This document shows, one piece after another, positions 26,636-34,750 of a stretch of 64,000 bases of DNA (position 1 is the first letter of the stretch; each line of letters opens with the position of its first letter). Location: the NCBI GenBank assembly GCA_963771905.1, contig CAVYVI010000011.1:1-64000 (forward strand). Reading direction: 5' to 3'. The translations under genes and the position numbers were made by a program. Under the pieces are notes generated by a model that made no database searches, was not told the origin of the DNA, and saw only the letters and a program-made list of their open reading frames with translations. The stretch is from Palsa-147 sp963771905 (GTDB lineage: Bacteria > Acidobacteriota > Terriglobia > Acidiferrales > UBA7541).

Positions 26636-26881
26636 TTAATTTTCTCTGGCGTACGGCGGTCTTTTTGAACTTTTATAATCTCCGGCCAACGCTCCTGTTT
26701 CCACGACCGGATTTTTCCCTTGTCCCGTCTTCTTCAGTCCCGATAGCCCTGCTGCCTCCAGTTGCTGCGCCCAGCGATTGACGGATTGCCGATGCACACC
26801 GGCCTGCCGTGCCGCCTCGGACTGACGGACTCCCTGTTTCAGCAGCCGCGCCGCCCACAGGTGCCGTCGCTCCAATGCCAA
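26636..26881 (-). pseudogene. IS630-type transposase N-terminal fragment
   Basis: From about 26881 to 26720 the minus strand encodes a helix-turn-helix region (ALERRHLWAARLLKQGV, QSEAARQAGVHRQSVNRW, LEAAGLSGLKKTGQ), as at the start of IS630-family transposases. The frame then continues into unrelated sequence and stops at 26636. The DDE catalytic part is missing, so this is a dead remnant. It ends only 10 nt from the next gene, which may have lost some 3' flank. Confidence 0.7.
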
Positions 26882-26890
26882 AAAGCCGCG

Positions 26891-27793
26891 TTAGTTACTG
26901 CTGCTCGTGCCGCTCTTCTCGCCGCTTTCCTGCTTCTGCTGCGCCTGCTTCTCTTTTTCCTGTTTCTTGATGGTCCCCTTGCCTACCTTCTGCCAGCGCT
27001 CGTCGAGAGATTCCTTCGAGAAGAGAGAGTCGGGAATATTGGTGTTGTATTTAACTTCATCGAAGAAAACCTGATAAATCTTCTGCCCATTCCTCTCGCG
27101 GGCAATCTGGAACGGCGTCGTCACGCCCTGAATCGGGTGGTAATTCGAGTAGTATTCGAGCGTTTCGGTGCGCATGCGCGTGGTCGGGTCCCGCGTGACG
27201 ACGACTTTCCGAATCGGAAGGTGCGTCGATTTCGCGAACGCGATGCGGATGGAACGGTTGTCGCTGTCCACGAATTCGATCCAGTCCGATTCTCTCAAGT
27301 CGACCACATCCGGACCGAGATAGCGAAGAATCGTGTTCGGCTCCTTCCACCGGCTGCGAAGAACACTGTCGATGTCCGTCTTTTGATCTTCCTGGAATTG
27401 GGAAATGGTATCCTCGGCTGCGTCGCTGACTCCGCTGCGGTCGAGCATCCATCCTTTGTCGCCGTTCAAGACCTCGATAATGTTTCGCTTCGGAAGATTT
27501 TCGTTGCGGTCTTTGTCCGGCAGCTTGTTGTAGTCGATAAACTTTTCGTAGCCGTTCAAATCGCCGTTGTGCCCGAACTGGCCGAGCCGCCCGACGACCG
27601 TGACGTCGTTCACGGAAAGATACGCGCTGCCGCCCAGCGCCTGCACCGCCAACGCGATGAGCTCTTTCGATTTCGCCGTGCTCTGCGCGGGCATGAGTAC
27701 TTCGGTTTGATCCTGAGCACGCGCGGGCGCCGCTATCATCGCCAGGGCGCCGAGCGCGAAAATACCAAGCGTGCGTGGAATTCCTATCCGCAC
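26891..27793 (-). CDS. Secreted protein resembling outer-membrane lipoprotein-sorting factors
   Basis: 300 residues from GTG 27793, which overlaps the SDR stop by 10 bp. A signal peptide (IFALGALAMIAAPARA) precedes a LolA/LolB-like beta domain: ALGGSAYLSVNDVTVVGRL, GDKGWMLDRSG, STHLPIRKVVVTRDP, YYSNYHPIQGVTTPFQIAR. A long Lys/Gln/Ser-rich tail ends the protein. The family carries lipids or lipoproteins across the periplasm; the link here is by pattern only. Confidence 0.7.
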   Translation of the reverse strand: MRIGIPRTLGIFALGALAMIAAPARAQDQTEVLMPAQSTAKSKELIALAVQALGGSAYLSVNDVTVVGRLGQFGHNGDLNGYEKFIDYNKLPDKDRNENLPKRNIIEVLNGDKGWMLDRSGVSDAAEDTISQFQEDQKTDIDSVLRSRWKEPNTILRYLGPDVVDLRESDWIEFVDSDNRSIRIAFAKSTHLPIRKVVVTRDPTTRMRTETLEYYSNYHPIQGVTTPFQIARERNGQKIYQVFFDEVKYNTNIPDSLFSKESLDERWQKVGKGTIKKQEKEKQAQQKQESGEKSGTSSSN

Positions 27794-28548
27794 AGCACCG
27801 AACCCCCGTTCACATTCACGACTTCGCCGTTAATGAAATTCGAAAGATCCGAAGCGAGAAACAAAATCGGCCCGGCAATTTCCTCGGCCGTCCCCGGCCG
27901 TCCCAAAGGAATCGCGCGCGCCGCGGATTTCAATCCCGTCTTATTCCGCAGAACCGACGCCGACATATCCGTATCCACCCATCCCGGCGCGACGCAATTC
28001 ACCAAAATGTGATGCGCGGCGAGTTCGGTGGAAAGGCCCTTTACGAAGCTGATGATGGCGCCCTTCGATGCTCCGTAATGGGTGTGAAACGCTTCGCCGC
28101 GCTGGCCTGCCGTCGAGCTGATGGCGATGATGCGGCCGCTTTTCTGCGCCTTCATGTGCGGCACGGCGAAATGAATCACGGAGTAGACGCTGTTCACGTT
28201 CACTCTCATCATCTCGTTCCACTCACGTTCGCTGACGTCTTCAATCGGCGTGTCCTTCTCGTTCCAGATGCCAGCGTTGGCCACCAGGATGTCTATCCGC
28301 CCCAGCCGCTCGCGCGTGAATTCGACAAGCTTCTTGCTGTCGGCCATGCGGCTGAGATCGGCCTTGAGCGACTCGACGCGCGTGCCTTGCTTGCGGGCTT
28401 CCTGCTCCACTTGAGCGGCCGCTTCCTGATTCTTATTGAAATTGAACACCACATCGGCGCCGGCCTGCGCGAACATCTTCACTGCCGCTGCGCCGATGCC
28501 TCGCGAACCGCCCGTAATCAGAGCCGCCTTGCCCGCCAGAGAAATCAT
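27784..28548 (-). CDS. Short-chain dehydrogenase/reductase (FabG-like)
   Basis: 254 residues. The NAD(P) motif TGGSRGIGAAA is at about 12-22, NAGIW near 92, Ser in ISSTAG (about 145) and YGASK (Tyr about 158, Lys 162) complete the catalytic set, and PGWVDTDM is near 188. It closely resembles 3-oxoacyl-ACP reductases, but it is far from any fatty-acid operon, so other substrates are possible. It overlaps the secreted-protein gene by 10 bp. Confidence 0.92.
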   Translation of the reverse strand: MISLAGKAALITGGSRGIGAAAVKMFAQAGADVVFNFNKNQEAAAQVEQEARKQGTRVESLKADLSRMADSKKLVEFTRERLGRIDILVANAGIWNEKDTPIEDVSEREWNEMMRVNVNSVYSVIHFAVPHMKAQKSGRIIAISSTAGQRGEAFHTHYGASKGAIISFVKGLSTELAAHHILVNCVAPGWVDTDMSASVLRNKTGLKSAARAIPLGRPGTAEEIAGPILFLASDLSNFINGEVVNVNGGSVLCG

Positions 28549-28633
28549 GAATCCCCCAAAATCGGATTGGAATCGACGCGAACCGTAAATCGGAAACCGA
28601 AAACACCGGGCGGCAAACCACCGGGAAAACCTT

Positions 28634-29422
28634 TCAACTGCGAACGTGCGCGACTCGCGTCACAGCGATCAACTGGCGGAAGAGCGCGTTTGATGTCTCG
28701 TGGCTCTTCATGCGTTCGGGGTGCCATTGCACGCCCGTGACCCAATCGGACTCTCCGGTCCATTCGACGCCTTCAATGATTCCATCGGGCGCGCGCGCCG
28801 TGACGCGCAGTCCGCGCGCCGGCTCGAGAATCGCCTGATGGTGCGAGCTGTTAATTTCGGTTTCGGGCGCGTCGCCAAGTTGCGCGAGACGCGAGCCGGG
28901 CTCCACGCGAGCCATGTGATGCGGTTCGGGCGCGCCACTCGCGCGATCCTTCCACTGATGCTGGATCGAAGTGTGCGTCTCGCTCGCGATGTCCTGAATC
29001 AGCGTCCCACCGAGAAAAACATTGAGAATCTGCACCCCGTAGCAAATTCCGAGCACAGGCTTGTGCTCCTCAAAGGCATGCTTGAGCAAAGCGAGGTCCG
29101 TCTTCTCGCGTTCGGGATCCGGCGCGGCGCTCAAATCGTGACGGCTGGCGCGATACCGGTTGGGTTCTACGTCCGCGGGGCCGCCCGGCAGAACGATGGC
29201 GTCAAGCGTCCGCGCGAGTTCTTCGAACTCGCGCGGTGAAAGCGTGAGCGAAACCTCAACGGGCTCACCGCCTGCCTCGCGAATGGACGCGAGGTACTTA
29301 TCGTAGCTATCTCGCTTGTTTGTAAGTTGCTCATTTAAAGTGCGATAGGGGACGCCGACGCGGGCACGGGAAAACTCCTCATGGCCCTTTGTCTTGTCCG
29401 GTGTATGCGCTGGGACGCTCAT
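28634..29422 (-). CDS. Gamma-glutamyl-gamma-aminobutyrate hydrolase (PuuD-like class I amidotransferase)
   Basis: 262 residues. Class I glutamine amidotransferase triad: Cys in GICYGVQILNV, and His and Glu in GVQWHPE. Upstream motifs DAIVLPGGPADVEP and SSHHQAI match peptidase C26 members such as PuuD, which cleave gamma-glutamyl bonds in polyamine or GABA metabolism. It lies about 85 bp from the SDR gene in the same direction. Confidence 0.9.
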   Translation of the reverse strand: MSVPAHTPDKTKGHEEFSRARVGVPYRTLNEQLTNKRDSYDKYLASIREAGGEPVEVSLTLSPREFEELARTLDAIVLPGGPADVEPNRYRASRHDLSAAPDPEREKTDLALLKHAFEEHKPVLGICYGVQILNVFLGGTLIQDIASETHTSIQHQWKDRASGAPEPHHMARVEPGSRLAQLGDAPETEINSSHHQAILEPARGLRVTARAPDGIIEGVEWTGESDWVTGVQWHPERMKSHETSNALFRQLIAVTRVAHVRS

Positions 29423-29496
29423 CGAAAGGCCATCCTATCATCGCAGCGACACCCCGGCAACCGAGGCGTCAGACGGCTACGAGTCACATTGCGCGC

Positions 29497-30060
29497 TTAT
29501 GTACGAACGGAAAGCGTGAGGTAATTGCTGCCGAGAGAGCTGGGATTTTTTGAAGCAGTCGAAGCGGACTTCCGCGGCGGATGCGTCTTCGCCCAGCCGT
29601 CGTAATTCTCCCGCATTTGATCGATGTGATGAGGGATGTGACGTTCCTGTCTTTCAAGCCACGCGTCGAGCGTCAACGCACCCTGCTCCGGTGTTTGCAC
29701 CGCATTCGTCCAAACTGCTTCAGGGAGCGCGATGAGCACGTTGTACGTCATGCGCCTCAAGCGGCGAATAATTTCGAGAGCCTCTTTCGTGCTCTGATGA
29801 AAATATCCGAGCGAACCGGCCCATACCGCGGGGTTATACGCGAGAACGCGCGAGCCCGGTTCGGCAATCATTCGCCGGCAGTAGATATAGGAATTGGCCT
29901 CGTTGTCCGCCAGATGAAGAATGATTTCGTGGATGCTCCATCGCTCCGCCGAGGCCTTGTACAGCCACATTTTCTTCGGAAATTGACGCAGGGCCGCCGA
30001 AAGCAGCGCGGGCGCCCGGCCGAACGATTCCAGCTTTTGCCGCCGCTCCTCGCGTGTCAT
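29497..30060 (-). CDS. DinB superfamily protein
   Basis: 187 residues from ATG 30060, with GGAGGG six nt upstream; an in-frame GTG at 30072 lies over that site. The four-helix DinB bundle has three spaced His as metal ligands: WSIHEIILHLADNE near residue 45, and RHIPHHIDQMRENY near 140-150. Members are metal-binding enzymes (thiol transferases among them) or stress proteins. No closer function can be given. Confidence 0.87.
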   Translation of the reverse strand: MTREERRQKLESFGRAPALLSAALRQFPKKMWLYKASAERWSIHEIILHLADNEANSYIYCRRMIAEPGSRVLAYNPAVWAGSLGYFHQSTKEALEIIRRLRRMTYNVLIALPEAVWTNAVQTPEQGALTLDAWLERQERHIPHHIDQMRENYDGWAKTHPPRKSASTASKNPSSLGSNYLTLSVRT

Positions 30061-30372
30061 TACACCCTCCACTTACACGCTTAGACGAACCTATTGAAGT
30101 AAGGATGGCAAGGCGTATCCAAAAATTCAGCTAAACTTGCTCAAAATGGCAGAAAACAGTGGGAAAACGGCGAGTTCGCACCGGAACAGCGTGCGATGTT
30201 GGGACGGACACGCCAGCGGACACCTGATTTAGAGGGCTAAACTGGGGCGCCGCGTGCCTGCGAGCCGCGGAGCGCCAAGCGGCCGCCGCTATCGAACAAT
30301 ACTTTTTGGCGATTCCAAATATGAGATGCAATCCCGAAACTTGAAATCTGCCGCAAGCGCCGATCGCCAGGG
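30061..30372 (-). other. Intergenic stretch with no gene seen
   Basis: 312 bp between the DinB gene and folC, which point the same way. Short open frames here have neither ribosome-binding sites nor recognisable products. No clear terminator hairpin was found. The GC-rich segment at 30240-30290 has several short self-complementary runs. Confidence 0.6.
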
Positions 30373-31716
30373 TCACGGCGCGCTTCTCGAAATAGGTTCG
30401 CGGAAATGCGAGCGCGCTTCACCGACCAGAAAAAGTGATCCGGTGACGAAGACTGCGTCCTCGGGTTTTGCAAGGGAAAGGGCACGCTCAATCGCTTGCG
30501 CGGCATCGCCGATCGCTTCGCAACTCGCGGCGTGATGGCAGGCGATCTGCTCGAGGACGGCGACCGAGATGGCGCGAGACTGGTGCGGCTGCGTCAGAAT
30601 CACATGCGCCGCGCGGGGGAAAAGCAAACCGGCGATTTCATCGACGGCCTTGTCGCGCATCGCTCCGTAAACCAGAAGAATTCGGCGCCCGGCGAAATTT
30701 TCGTCCCAAAATTCGCGCAGCTCGCGAGCCGCGGATGGATTGTGCGCGCCATCGAGAAATACCGCGGGATGTTCGGCGACGCGCTCGAGGCGCCCCGGCC
30801 ATTGCACGCTCGCGATGCCATGTTCGATTGCTTTCGCGTCGACGCGAAATCCGCCGCCCTCGAGCAGCTGCGCGGCTGCGGCGGCTGTGAGCGCATTGCG
30901 AATCTGAAATTTTCCCGGCAGCGGAATCCTGAGACGGATGCGTTCGCCATCAGCCCGCCATTCGGCGTTGGCGCGATAGCATCCAGCGATCGCGCTGATC
31001 TTGCCGATCTGCCACGCCGAGTCGATCTCGACGAGTCGAGCGTTTTGTTTCCGGCAACGCTCCGCAATTACCGATCGCGCTTCCGGCCTTTCCGCGGCGC
31101 TTACAACCAAACTATCCGGCTTAATGATGCCGGCTTTTTCGCCCGCAATTTCTTCGAGTGAATGGCCGAGATAACTTTCGTGGTCAAAATCAATTTGCGT
31201 GATCACCGCAACTTCCGGCGTCACGATATTCGTGGCGTCGAGCCGGCCGCCCATGCCGACTTCGTAGATCGCGAATTCCACTCCGCTGCGCGCGAAAACG
31301 TCCAATGCGATGGCCGTGATGCATTCGAAAAACGTCGGATGCGCTGCGAGCGCGCCGCTCGCCATTTGCGTTTCGATCACCGCCAAAACGCGATCGAAAG
31401 ATCTCGCGAATTCTTCATCCGCAATCGGCTCGGCGTTGATCCGAATTCGTTCGTTGATTCGTTCGAGATGCGGCGATGTATAAAGTCCGGTTTTCAGGCC
31501 GGCGCTGCGGAGAATCGATTCGAGCATCGCGGCCGTCGAACCCTTGCCGTTGGTTCCGGCGATGTGCACGCACGGCGCGCGGCGCTCCGGATGGCCCATC
31601 GCGGCGGCGAGGACGGAAATATTGTGGCGATCGAATTTCTGAACGCGAGCCTGACGCGGCGAGGCGAGTTCGCGGCCCAGTGCGTAAAGGTACCGGAGCG
31701 TTTCTTCGTACCGCAT
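30373..31716 (-). CDS. folC: Bifunctional folylpolyglutamate/dihydrofolate synthase
   Basis: 447 residues. P-loop IAGTNGKGSTAAM (about 52-64), LYTSPHLERINERIRI, EVGMGGRLDATNI, the Lys-bearing AGEKAGIIKP and FLDGAHNPSA are all FolC signatures. It ligates Glu to dihydropteroate and extends folate polyglutamates using ATP. The ATG lies one nt after the accD stop (TAACATG), the common accD-folC pair. Confidence 0.96.
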   Translation of the reverse strand: MRYEETLRYLYALGRELASPRQARVQKFDRHNISVLAAAMGHPERRAPCVHIAGTNGKGSTAAMLESILRSAGLKTGLYTSPHLERINERIRINAEPIADEEFARSFDRVLAVIETQMASGALAAHPTFFECITAIALDVFARSGVEFAIYEVGMGGRLDATNIVTPEVAVITQIDFDHESYLGHSLEEIAGEKAGIIKPDSLVVSAAERPEARSVIAERCRKQNARLVEIDSAWQIGKISAIAGCYRANAEWRADGERIRLRIPLPGKFQIRNALTAAAAAQLLEGGGFRVDAKAIEHGIASVQWPGRLERVAEHPAVFLDGAHNPSAARELREFWDENFAGRRILLVYGAMRDKAVDEIAGLLFPRAAHVILTQPHQSRAISVAVLEQIACHHAASCEAIGDAAQAIERALSLAKPEDAVFVTGSLFLVGEARSHFREPISRSAP

Positions 31717-31717
31717 G

Positions 31718-32569
31718 TTAGTTCAGGAAAAAATCGAAGGCGCGCGCGATGTAGGATTTCATTTCCTTGCGATGCACGACCGCATCGAGAAATCCGTGCT
31801 CGAGAAGAAATTCGGCGCGCTGGAATCCTTCGGGAAGTTTTTGGCGAATGGTTTGTTCGATCACGCGAGGGCCGGCAAATCCGATGAGCGCGCCGGGTTC
31901 GGAAATATTGAGATCGCCCAGCATGGCGTAGCTGGCGGTTACGCCGCCTGTGGTCGGATCCGTCAGCACGGAAATATACGGCACGCGCGATTCATCGAGG
32001 CGCGCGAGCGCTGCCGAAACTTTCGCGAGCTGCATCAGGCTGATGGTGCCTTCCATCATCCGCGCGCCGCCCGAGCAGGAGACCACGATCAGCGGCTTTT
32101 TTTTCTCGATGGAGCGCTCGATCGCCCGCGTAACTTTCTCGCCGACCACAGCCCCCATCGTTCCGCCGATAAATTGAAATTCCATCGAGCAGCAAGTCAC
32201 CGGACGGCCTTCCAGATTCCCTTCGGCGGTGATGATGGCGTCGCTCATTTCGAGTTTTTCGCGGGCGTCTCGCAGCCGCTTGGCGTACGGCTTGGTGTCG
32301 ACAAATGCGAGCGGATCGTTCGAAGCGAGCTCGGCATCGCGCTCTTCCCACAGGCCGTCATCCAGCAGCAGGTCGAGCCGGCGTTTCGCGCCTAACCGGA
32401 AATGGTGCTCGCATTTCGGGCAGACCTGCCAATTCGCCTGCAAATCTTTTTTCCAAATAATCGAGCGGCAGGAATCGCACTTGATCCAGAGGCCTTCGGT
32501 GCGGACGCGGCGTTCGTCCACCGGCGTCGGCTGCTCAATCCGCTTTTTGTCTCGTTTGTACCAGGCCAT
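31718..32569 (-). CDS. accD: Acetyl-CoA carboxylase carboxyltransferase subunit beta
   Basis: 283 residues. The N-terminal zinc ribbon has CDSC...CPKC (residues about 31-53). The crotonase core has FIGGTMGAVVGEK, SCSGGARMMEG, DPTTGGVTASYAMLGD, and the ending GFAGPRVIEQT. It partners AccA (not in the window) to make malonyl-CoA. The gene starts 2 nt after the cobO stop and runs into folC. Confidence 0.97.
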   Translation of the reverse strand: MAWYKRDKKRIEQPTPVDERRVRTEGLWIKCDSCRSIIWKKDLQANWQVCPKCEHHFRLGAKRRLDLLLDDGLWEERDAELASNDPLAFVDTKPYAKRLRDAREKLEMSDAIITAEGNLEGRPVTCCSMEFQFIGGTMGAVVGEKVTRAIERSIEKKKPLIVVSCSGGARMMEGTISLMQLAKVSAALARLDESRVPYISVLTDPTTGGVTASYAMLGDLNISEPGALIGFAGPRVIEQTIRQKLPEGFQRAEFLLEHGFLDAVVHRKEMKSYIARAFDFFLN

Positions 32570-32571
32570 GA

Positions 32572-33108
32572 TTAATAGTCGATTCCGCGCTGAGCGAGAA
32601 TCCCTTTCGTGTATGGATGCTTGACCTCGCGCATTTCCGTCACCAGATCGGCGAGTTCGACGAGCCGGGGATGCGCGTTGCGCCCCGTGCAGATGACGTG
32701 CACCCGTTCGGGGCGCGCCCCGAGCGCCGCGACCACCTTTTCCACATCGAGCATTTTATAGCTGATGACATAATTAATCTCGTCGAGAACGACGAGATCG
32801 TACTTTTCGCTGTCAATCTGCCGACGCCCGAATTCCCAGGCCTCCTCGCAGAGGCGAATGTCTTCGGGATCGGTTTCCGCGCCGCCGATTTTGACGAAGC
32901 CGCGGCCCATGGGACGAATTTCGAATTTGTCATCGCCCAGCATTTTGGCCGCGTCGAGTTCGCCGTAATGCCACGAGCCCTTGATGAACTGTACCATCAG
33001 GACGCGCATGCCTTGCCCGACCGCGCGGAACGCGGTGCCCAGAGCGCACGTCGTTTTGCCTTTGCCCGGGCCGGTATAAACGATCAAGAGTCCTTTACCT
33101 TCCGGCAT
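32572..33108 (-). CDS. cobO: Corrinoid adenosyltransferase (CobO/BtuR type)
   Basis: 178 residues. P-loop GPGKGKTTCALG at about 13-24, MVQFIKG, DEINYVISY, and CTGRNAHPRLVELADLVTEM are typical of BtuR/CobO. It adenosylates cob(I)alamin or cobyrinate with ATP. It heads a tight cobO-accD-folC unit; the vitamin B12 role is not obviously tied to the other two, though adenosylcobalamin is needed by methylmalonyl-CoA mutase downstream of propionyl-CoA carboxylation. Confidence 0.93.
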   Translation of the reverse strand: MPEGKGLLIVYTGPGKGKTTCALGTAFRAVGQGMRVLMVQFIKGSWHYGELDAAKMLGDDKFEIRPMGRGFVKIGGAETDPEDIRLCEEAWEFGRRQIDSEKYDLVVLDEINYVISYKMLDVEKVVAALGARPERVHVICTGRNAHPRLVELADLVTEMREVKHPYTKGILAQRGIDY

Positions 33109-33675
33109 GGGAGTGCTCTTCCGTAAGATTGGGCCGGCTGCGCAGGTTCCTGGGCGCGAAGTCGCGATTGTGGGCTAAATTCTCAATGCGGTTGTAGTCC
33201 CCCGCGAAATCGGCGACCGCGAAGGTGGCGATTTTGTTCCGGTTAGAAATGACCTCCGCGTTTTGTTTTGTGCGGTTTACGGCGATTTCTAATCGTGTGG
33301 AAGTCCCGATTAGAATATTAAGGCGAGCCGGAGCGAGGCCGAAGCCATTTGAAAGTGCTTCAGTGGCGCCCGTTTTATCCAAGCGATTGAAAATACTCGC
33401 CTTACTTGGTTGTACGGGCGCGCGAGTGGCGGAATGGCGCTCCGACGGGTCGCCGGTGCGGGTTCGGCCGAGTTTGGCGGTCATCTTCATCCTCATTCAC
33501 GGATAGCATGAAGTGCCATAAGGAAGCAAATCCACAGTCTGTAAGGATTCAGTAGTGCACTTGTTCGAGCGGATTAATTCGCGGGATGCTGTTTTTGATT
33601 CGAGCCGTCAGGGGACCCGCAGCTAAACCGATTGAGAGGCTGCCTAGCAAGTGAGGCGGCCGCGTCGATTGCGTC
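33109..33675. other. Intergenic stretch with no intact gene seen
   Basis: 567 bp, with the divergent start of cobO on the left and the effector-binding gene on the right. Near 33417-33435 a run GCGCGAGTGGCGGAATGGC resembles the 5' end of tRNA-Leu but no matching 3' half follows. On the minus strand 33549-33630 reads ...RINPLEQVHY, which faintly recalls the end of FtsX-type permeases. Both may be decayed gene fragments; nothing here is confidently coding. Confidence 0.5.
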
Positions 33676-34233
33676 TTATTTAATGCCGACGTAGATGTCG
33701 ACTTGGGCGTTTTGGGGGTCGGCGGCGCGCTGGTCGTAGAGTTCGTAATCGGCGCGGTAGGAGCGATCGCCGCCCGGCTCGGATTTGGGAATCGCCCAGA
33801 TGCGAGTCCAGATTTCCGGAACGACCTTGCCAACGAATCCTTTTTCGGAAGTGAAGACGGCGAATCGGCCGGCCGGAATTTTCACGGTCACCATTCCGGC
33901 GGGAATTTTGGCCGCGGAGCTCACTCTTGCTCCGATCAGGAATGTGTACTCGCCATTTCTATCGCTTTCATAATCGGTGTAGACGGCCAGAGTATTCGTA
34001 TCGGCCTTGCTGGGAATCCGATCGAGCAAGGCGTCCTTCATCCATCGTTCCCACTGTTTTCCGATGACGCCTTCGTCGGACATTTCTTTTGCGTTATTCG
34101 TGCGAGTTGAAATTCCGACGACTGTAAATCCGGGTTCGTGGACGATTCGCGGAGTCAAAGGGACGTCTCCTGAAATGGCAGCCGAGGCGACAGCGATTCC
34201 GACGACACCGAGTGCGAGCCAAGCTGAACGCAT
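33676..34233 (-). CDS. GyrI-like/AraC effector-binding domain protein with signal peptide
   Basis: 185 residues from ATG 34233 (MRSAWLALGVVGIAVASA), with AAAGGA upstream; the longer open frame upstream covers promoter DNA. After the signal sequence comes a stand-alone effector-binding domain: PGFTVVGISTRTNNAKEM, YTDYESDRNGEYTFLIGARV, IPAGRFAVFTSEKG and YRADYELYD. Such domains bind small hydrophobic ligands. It is divergent from padR, so the operator region between them could affect both. Confidence 0.8.
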   Translation of the reverse strand: MRSAWLALGVVGIAVASAAISGDVPLTPRIVHEPGFTVVGISTRTNNAKEMSDEGVIGKQWERWMKDALLDRIPSKADTNTLAVYTDYESDRNGEYTFLIGARVSSAAKIPAGMVTVKIPAGRFAVFTSEKGFVGKVVPEIWTRIWAIPKSEPGGDRSYRADYELYDQRAADPQNAQVDIYVGIK

Positions 34234-34344
34234 GCGATCCGGACGATCCTTTCGCTTGGGATGCGTGACGATCCTAATGTGAAACCGGGAGAGGCGGCAA
34301 GCGGAGACCCGAGAATCCGGCGCGTCTTTGGTGCGGCGGCTTTT

Positions 34345-34397
34345 CCTCTTGACAATCAAGAGGAGCGCGCTAATGATTCCCCTTGATTGTCAGGAGG
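34345..34397 (+). promoter_or_regulatory. padR promoter with paired inverted operators
   Basis: Operator 1 (34345-34363) is CCTCTTG-ACAAT-CAAGAGG with perfect 7-bp arms. Operator 2 (34379-34397) matches the reverse complement of operator 1 at 17 of 19 positions. Their centres are 34 bp apart. A TTGACA -35 (34349-34354) lies inside operator 1 and a TAATGA -10 (34371-34376) follows after 16 bp; operator 2 covers the padR ribosome-binding site. Binding by PadR would block its own operon. Confidence 0.75.
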
Positions 34398-34406
34398 AGT
34401 GAGCCG

Positions 34407-34739
34407 ATGGCGGACATGCCGAGCGATTTGATCCAGGGCACGCTGGACATGCTGATCTTGAAAACGCTGGCGCTGGAATCCATGCACGGATACGGGATCT
34501 CCGTGCGCATCGAACAAGTCACGAAGGGCATCTTCCGGCTCAACGCCGGATCGCTCTTTACCGCGTTCCGGCGGCTCGAAAGAGCCGGGTGGGTGAAGAG
34601 CGAATGGAAAGCCACGGAAAATAACCGGCGGGCGAAGTATTACATCCTCACGAAGCAGGGGCGAAAAAGGCTGGAGAGCGAAACGCGTGAGTGGGAAAAG
34701 CAAGTGGCGGCGATCGGCAGGATTCTCGAAGCGTCGTAG
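34407..34739 (+). CDS. PadR family transcriptional regulator
   Basis: 110 residues from ATG 34407 with AGGAGG upstream. The winged helix has LIQGTLDMLILKTLALESMHGYGISVRIEQ, the recognition part LNAGSLFTAFRRLERAGWV and the wing KYYILTKQGRKRL. PadR proteins are ligand-responsive repressors. The operator pair directly upstream and the permease 11 nt downstream indicate autorepression of a padR-permease operon. Confidence 0.95.
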   Translation: MADMPSDLIQGTLDMLILKTLALESMHGYGISVRIEQVTKGIFRLNAGSLFTAFRRLERAGWVKSEWKATENNRRAKYYILTKQGRKRLESETREWEKQVAAIGRILEAS

Positions 34740-34750
34740 GAGACGGGGGC

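Noticed and set aside
33415..33475. tRNA-Leu-like string GCGCGAGTGGCGGAATGGC
   Set aside because: No matching acceptor strand, anticodon arm or proper T arm follows, so it is at most a fragment.
33549..33630. Minus-strand peptide ending RINPLEQVHY, like FtsX permease tails
   Set aside because: Only about 25 residues look similar and no membrane segments precede it; too weak to call.
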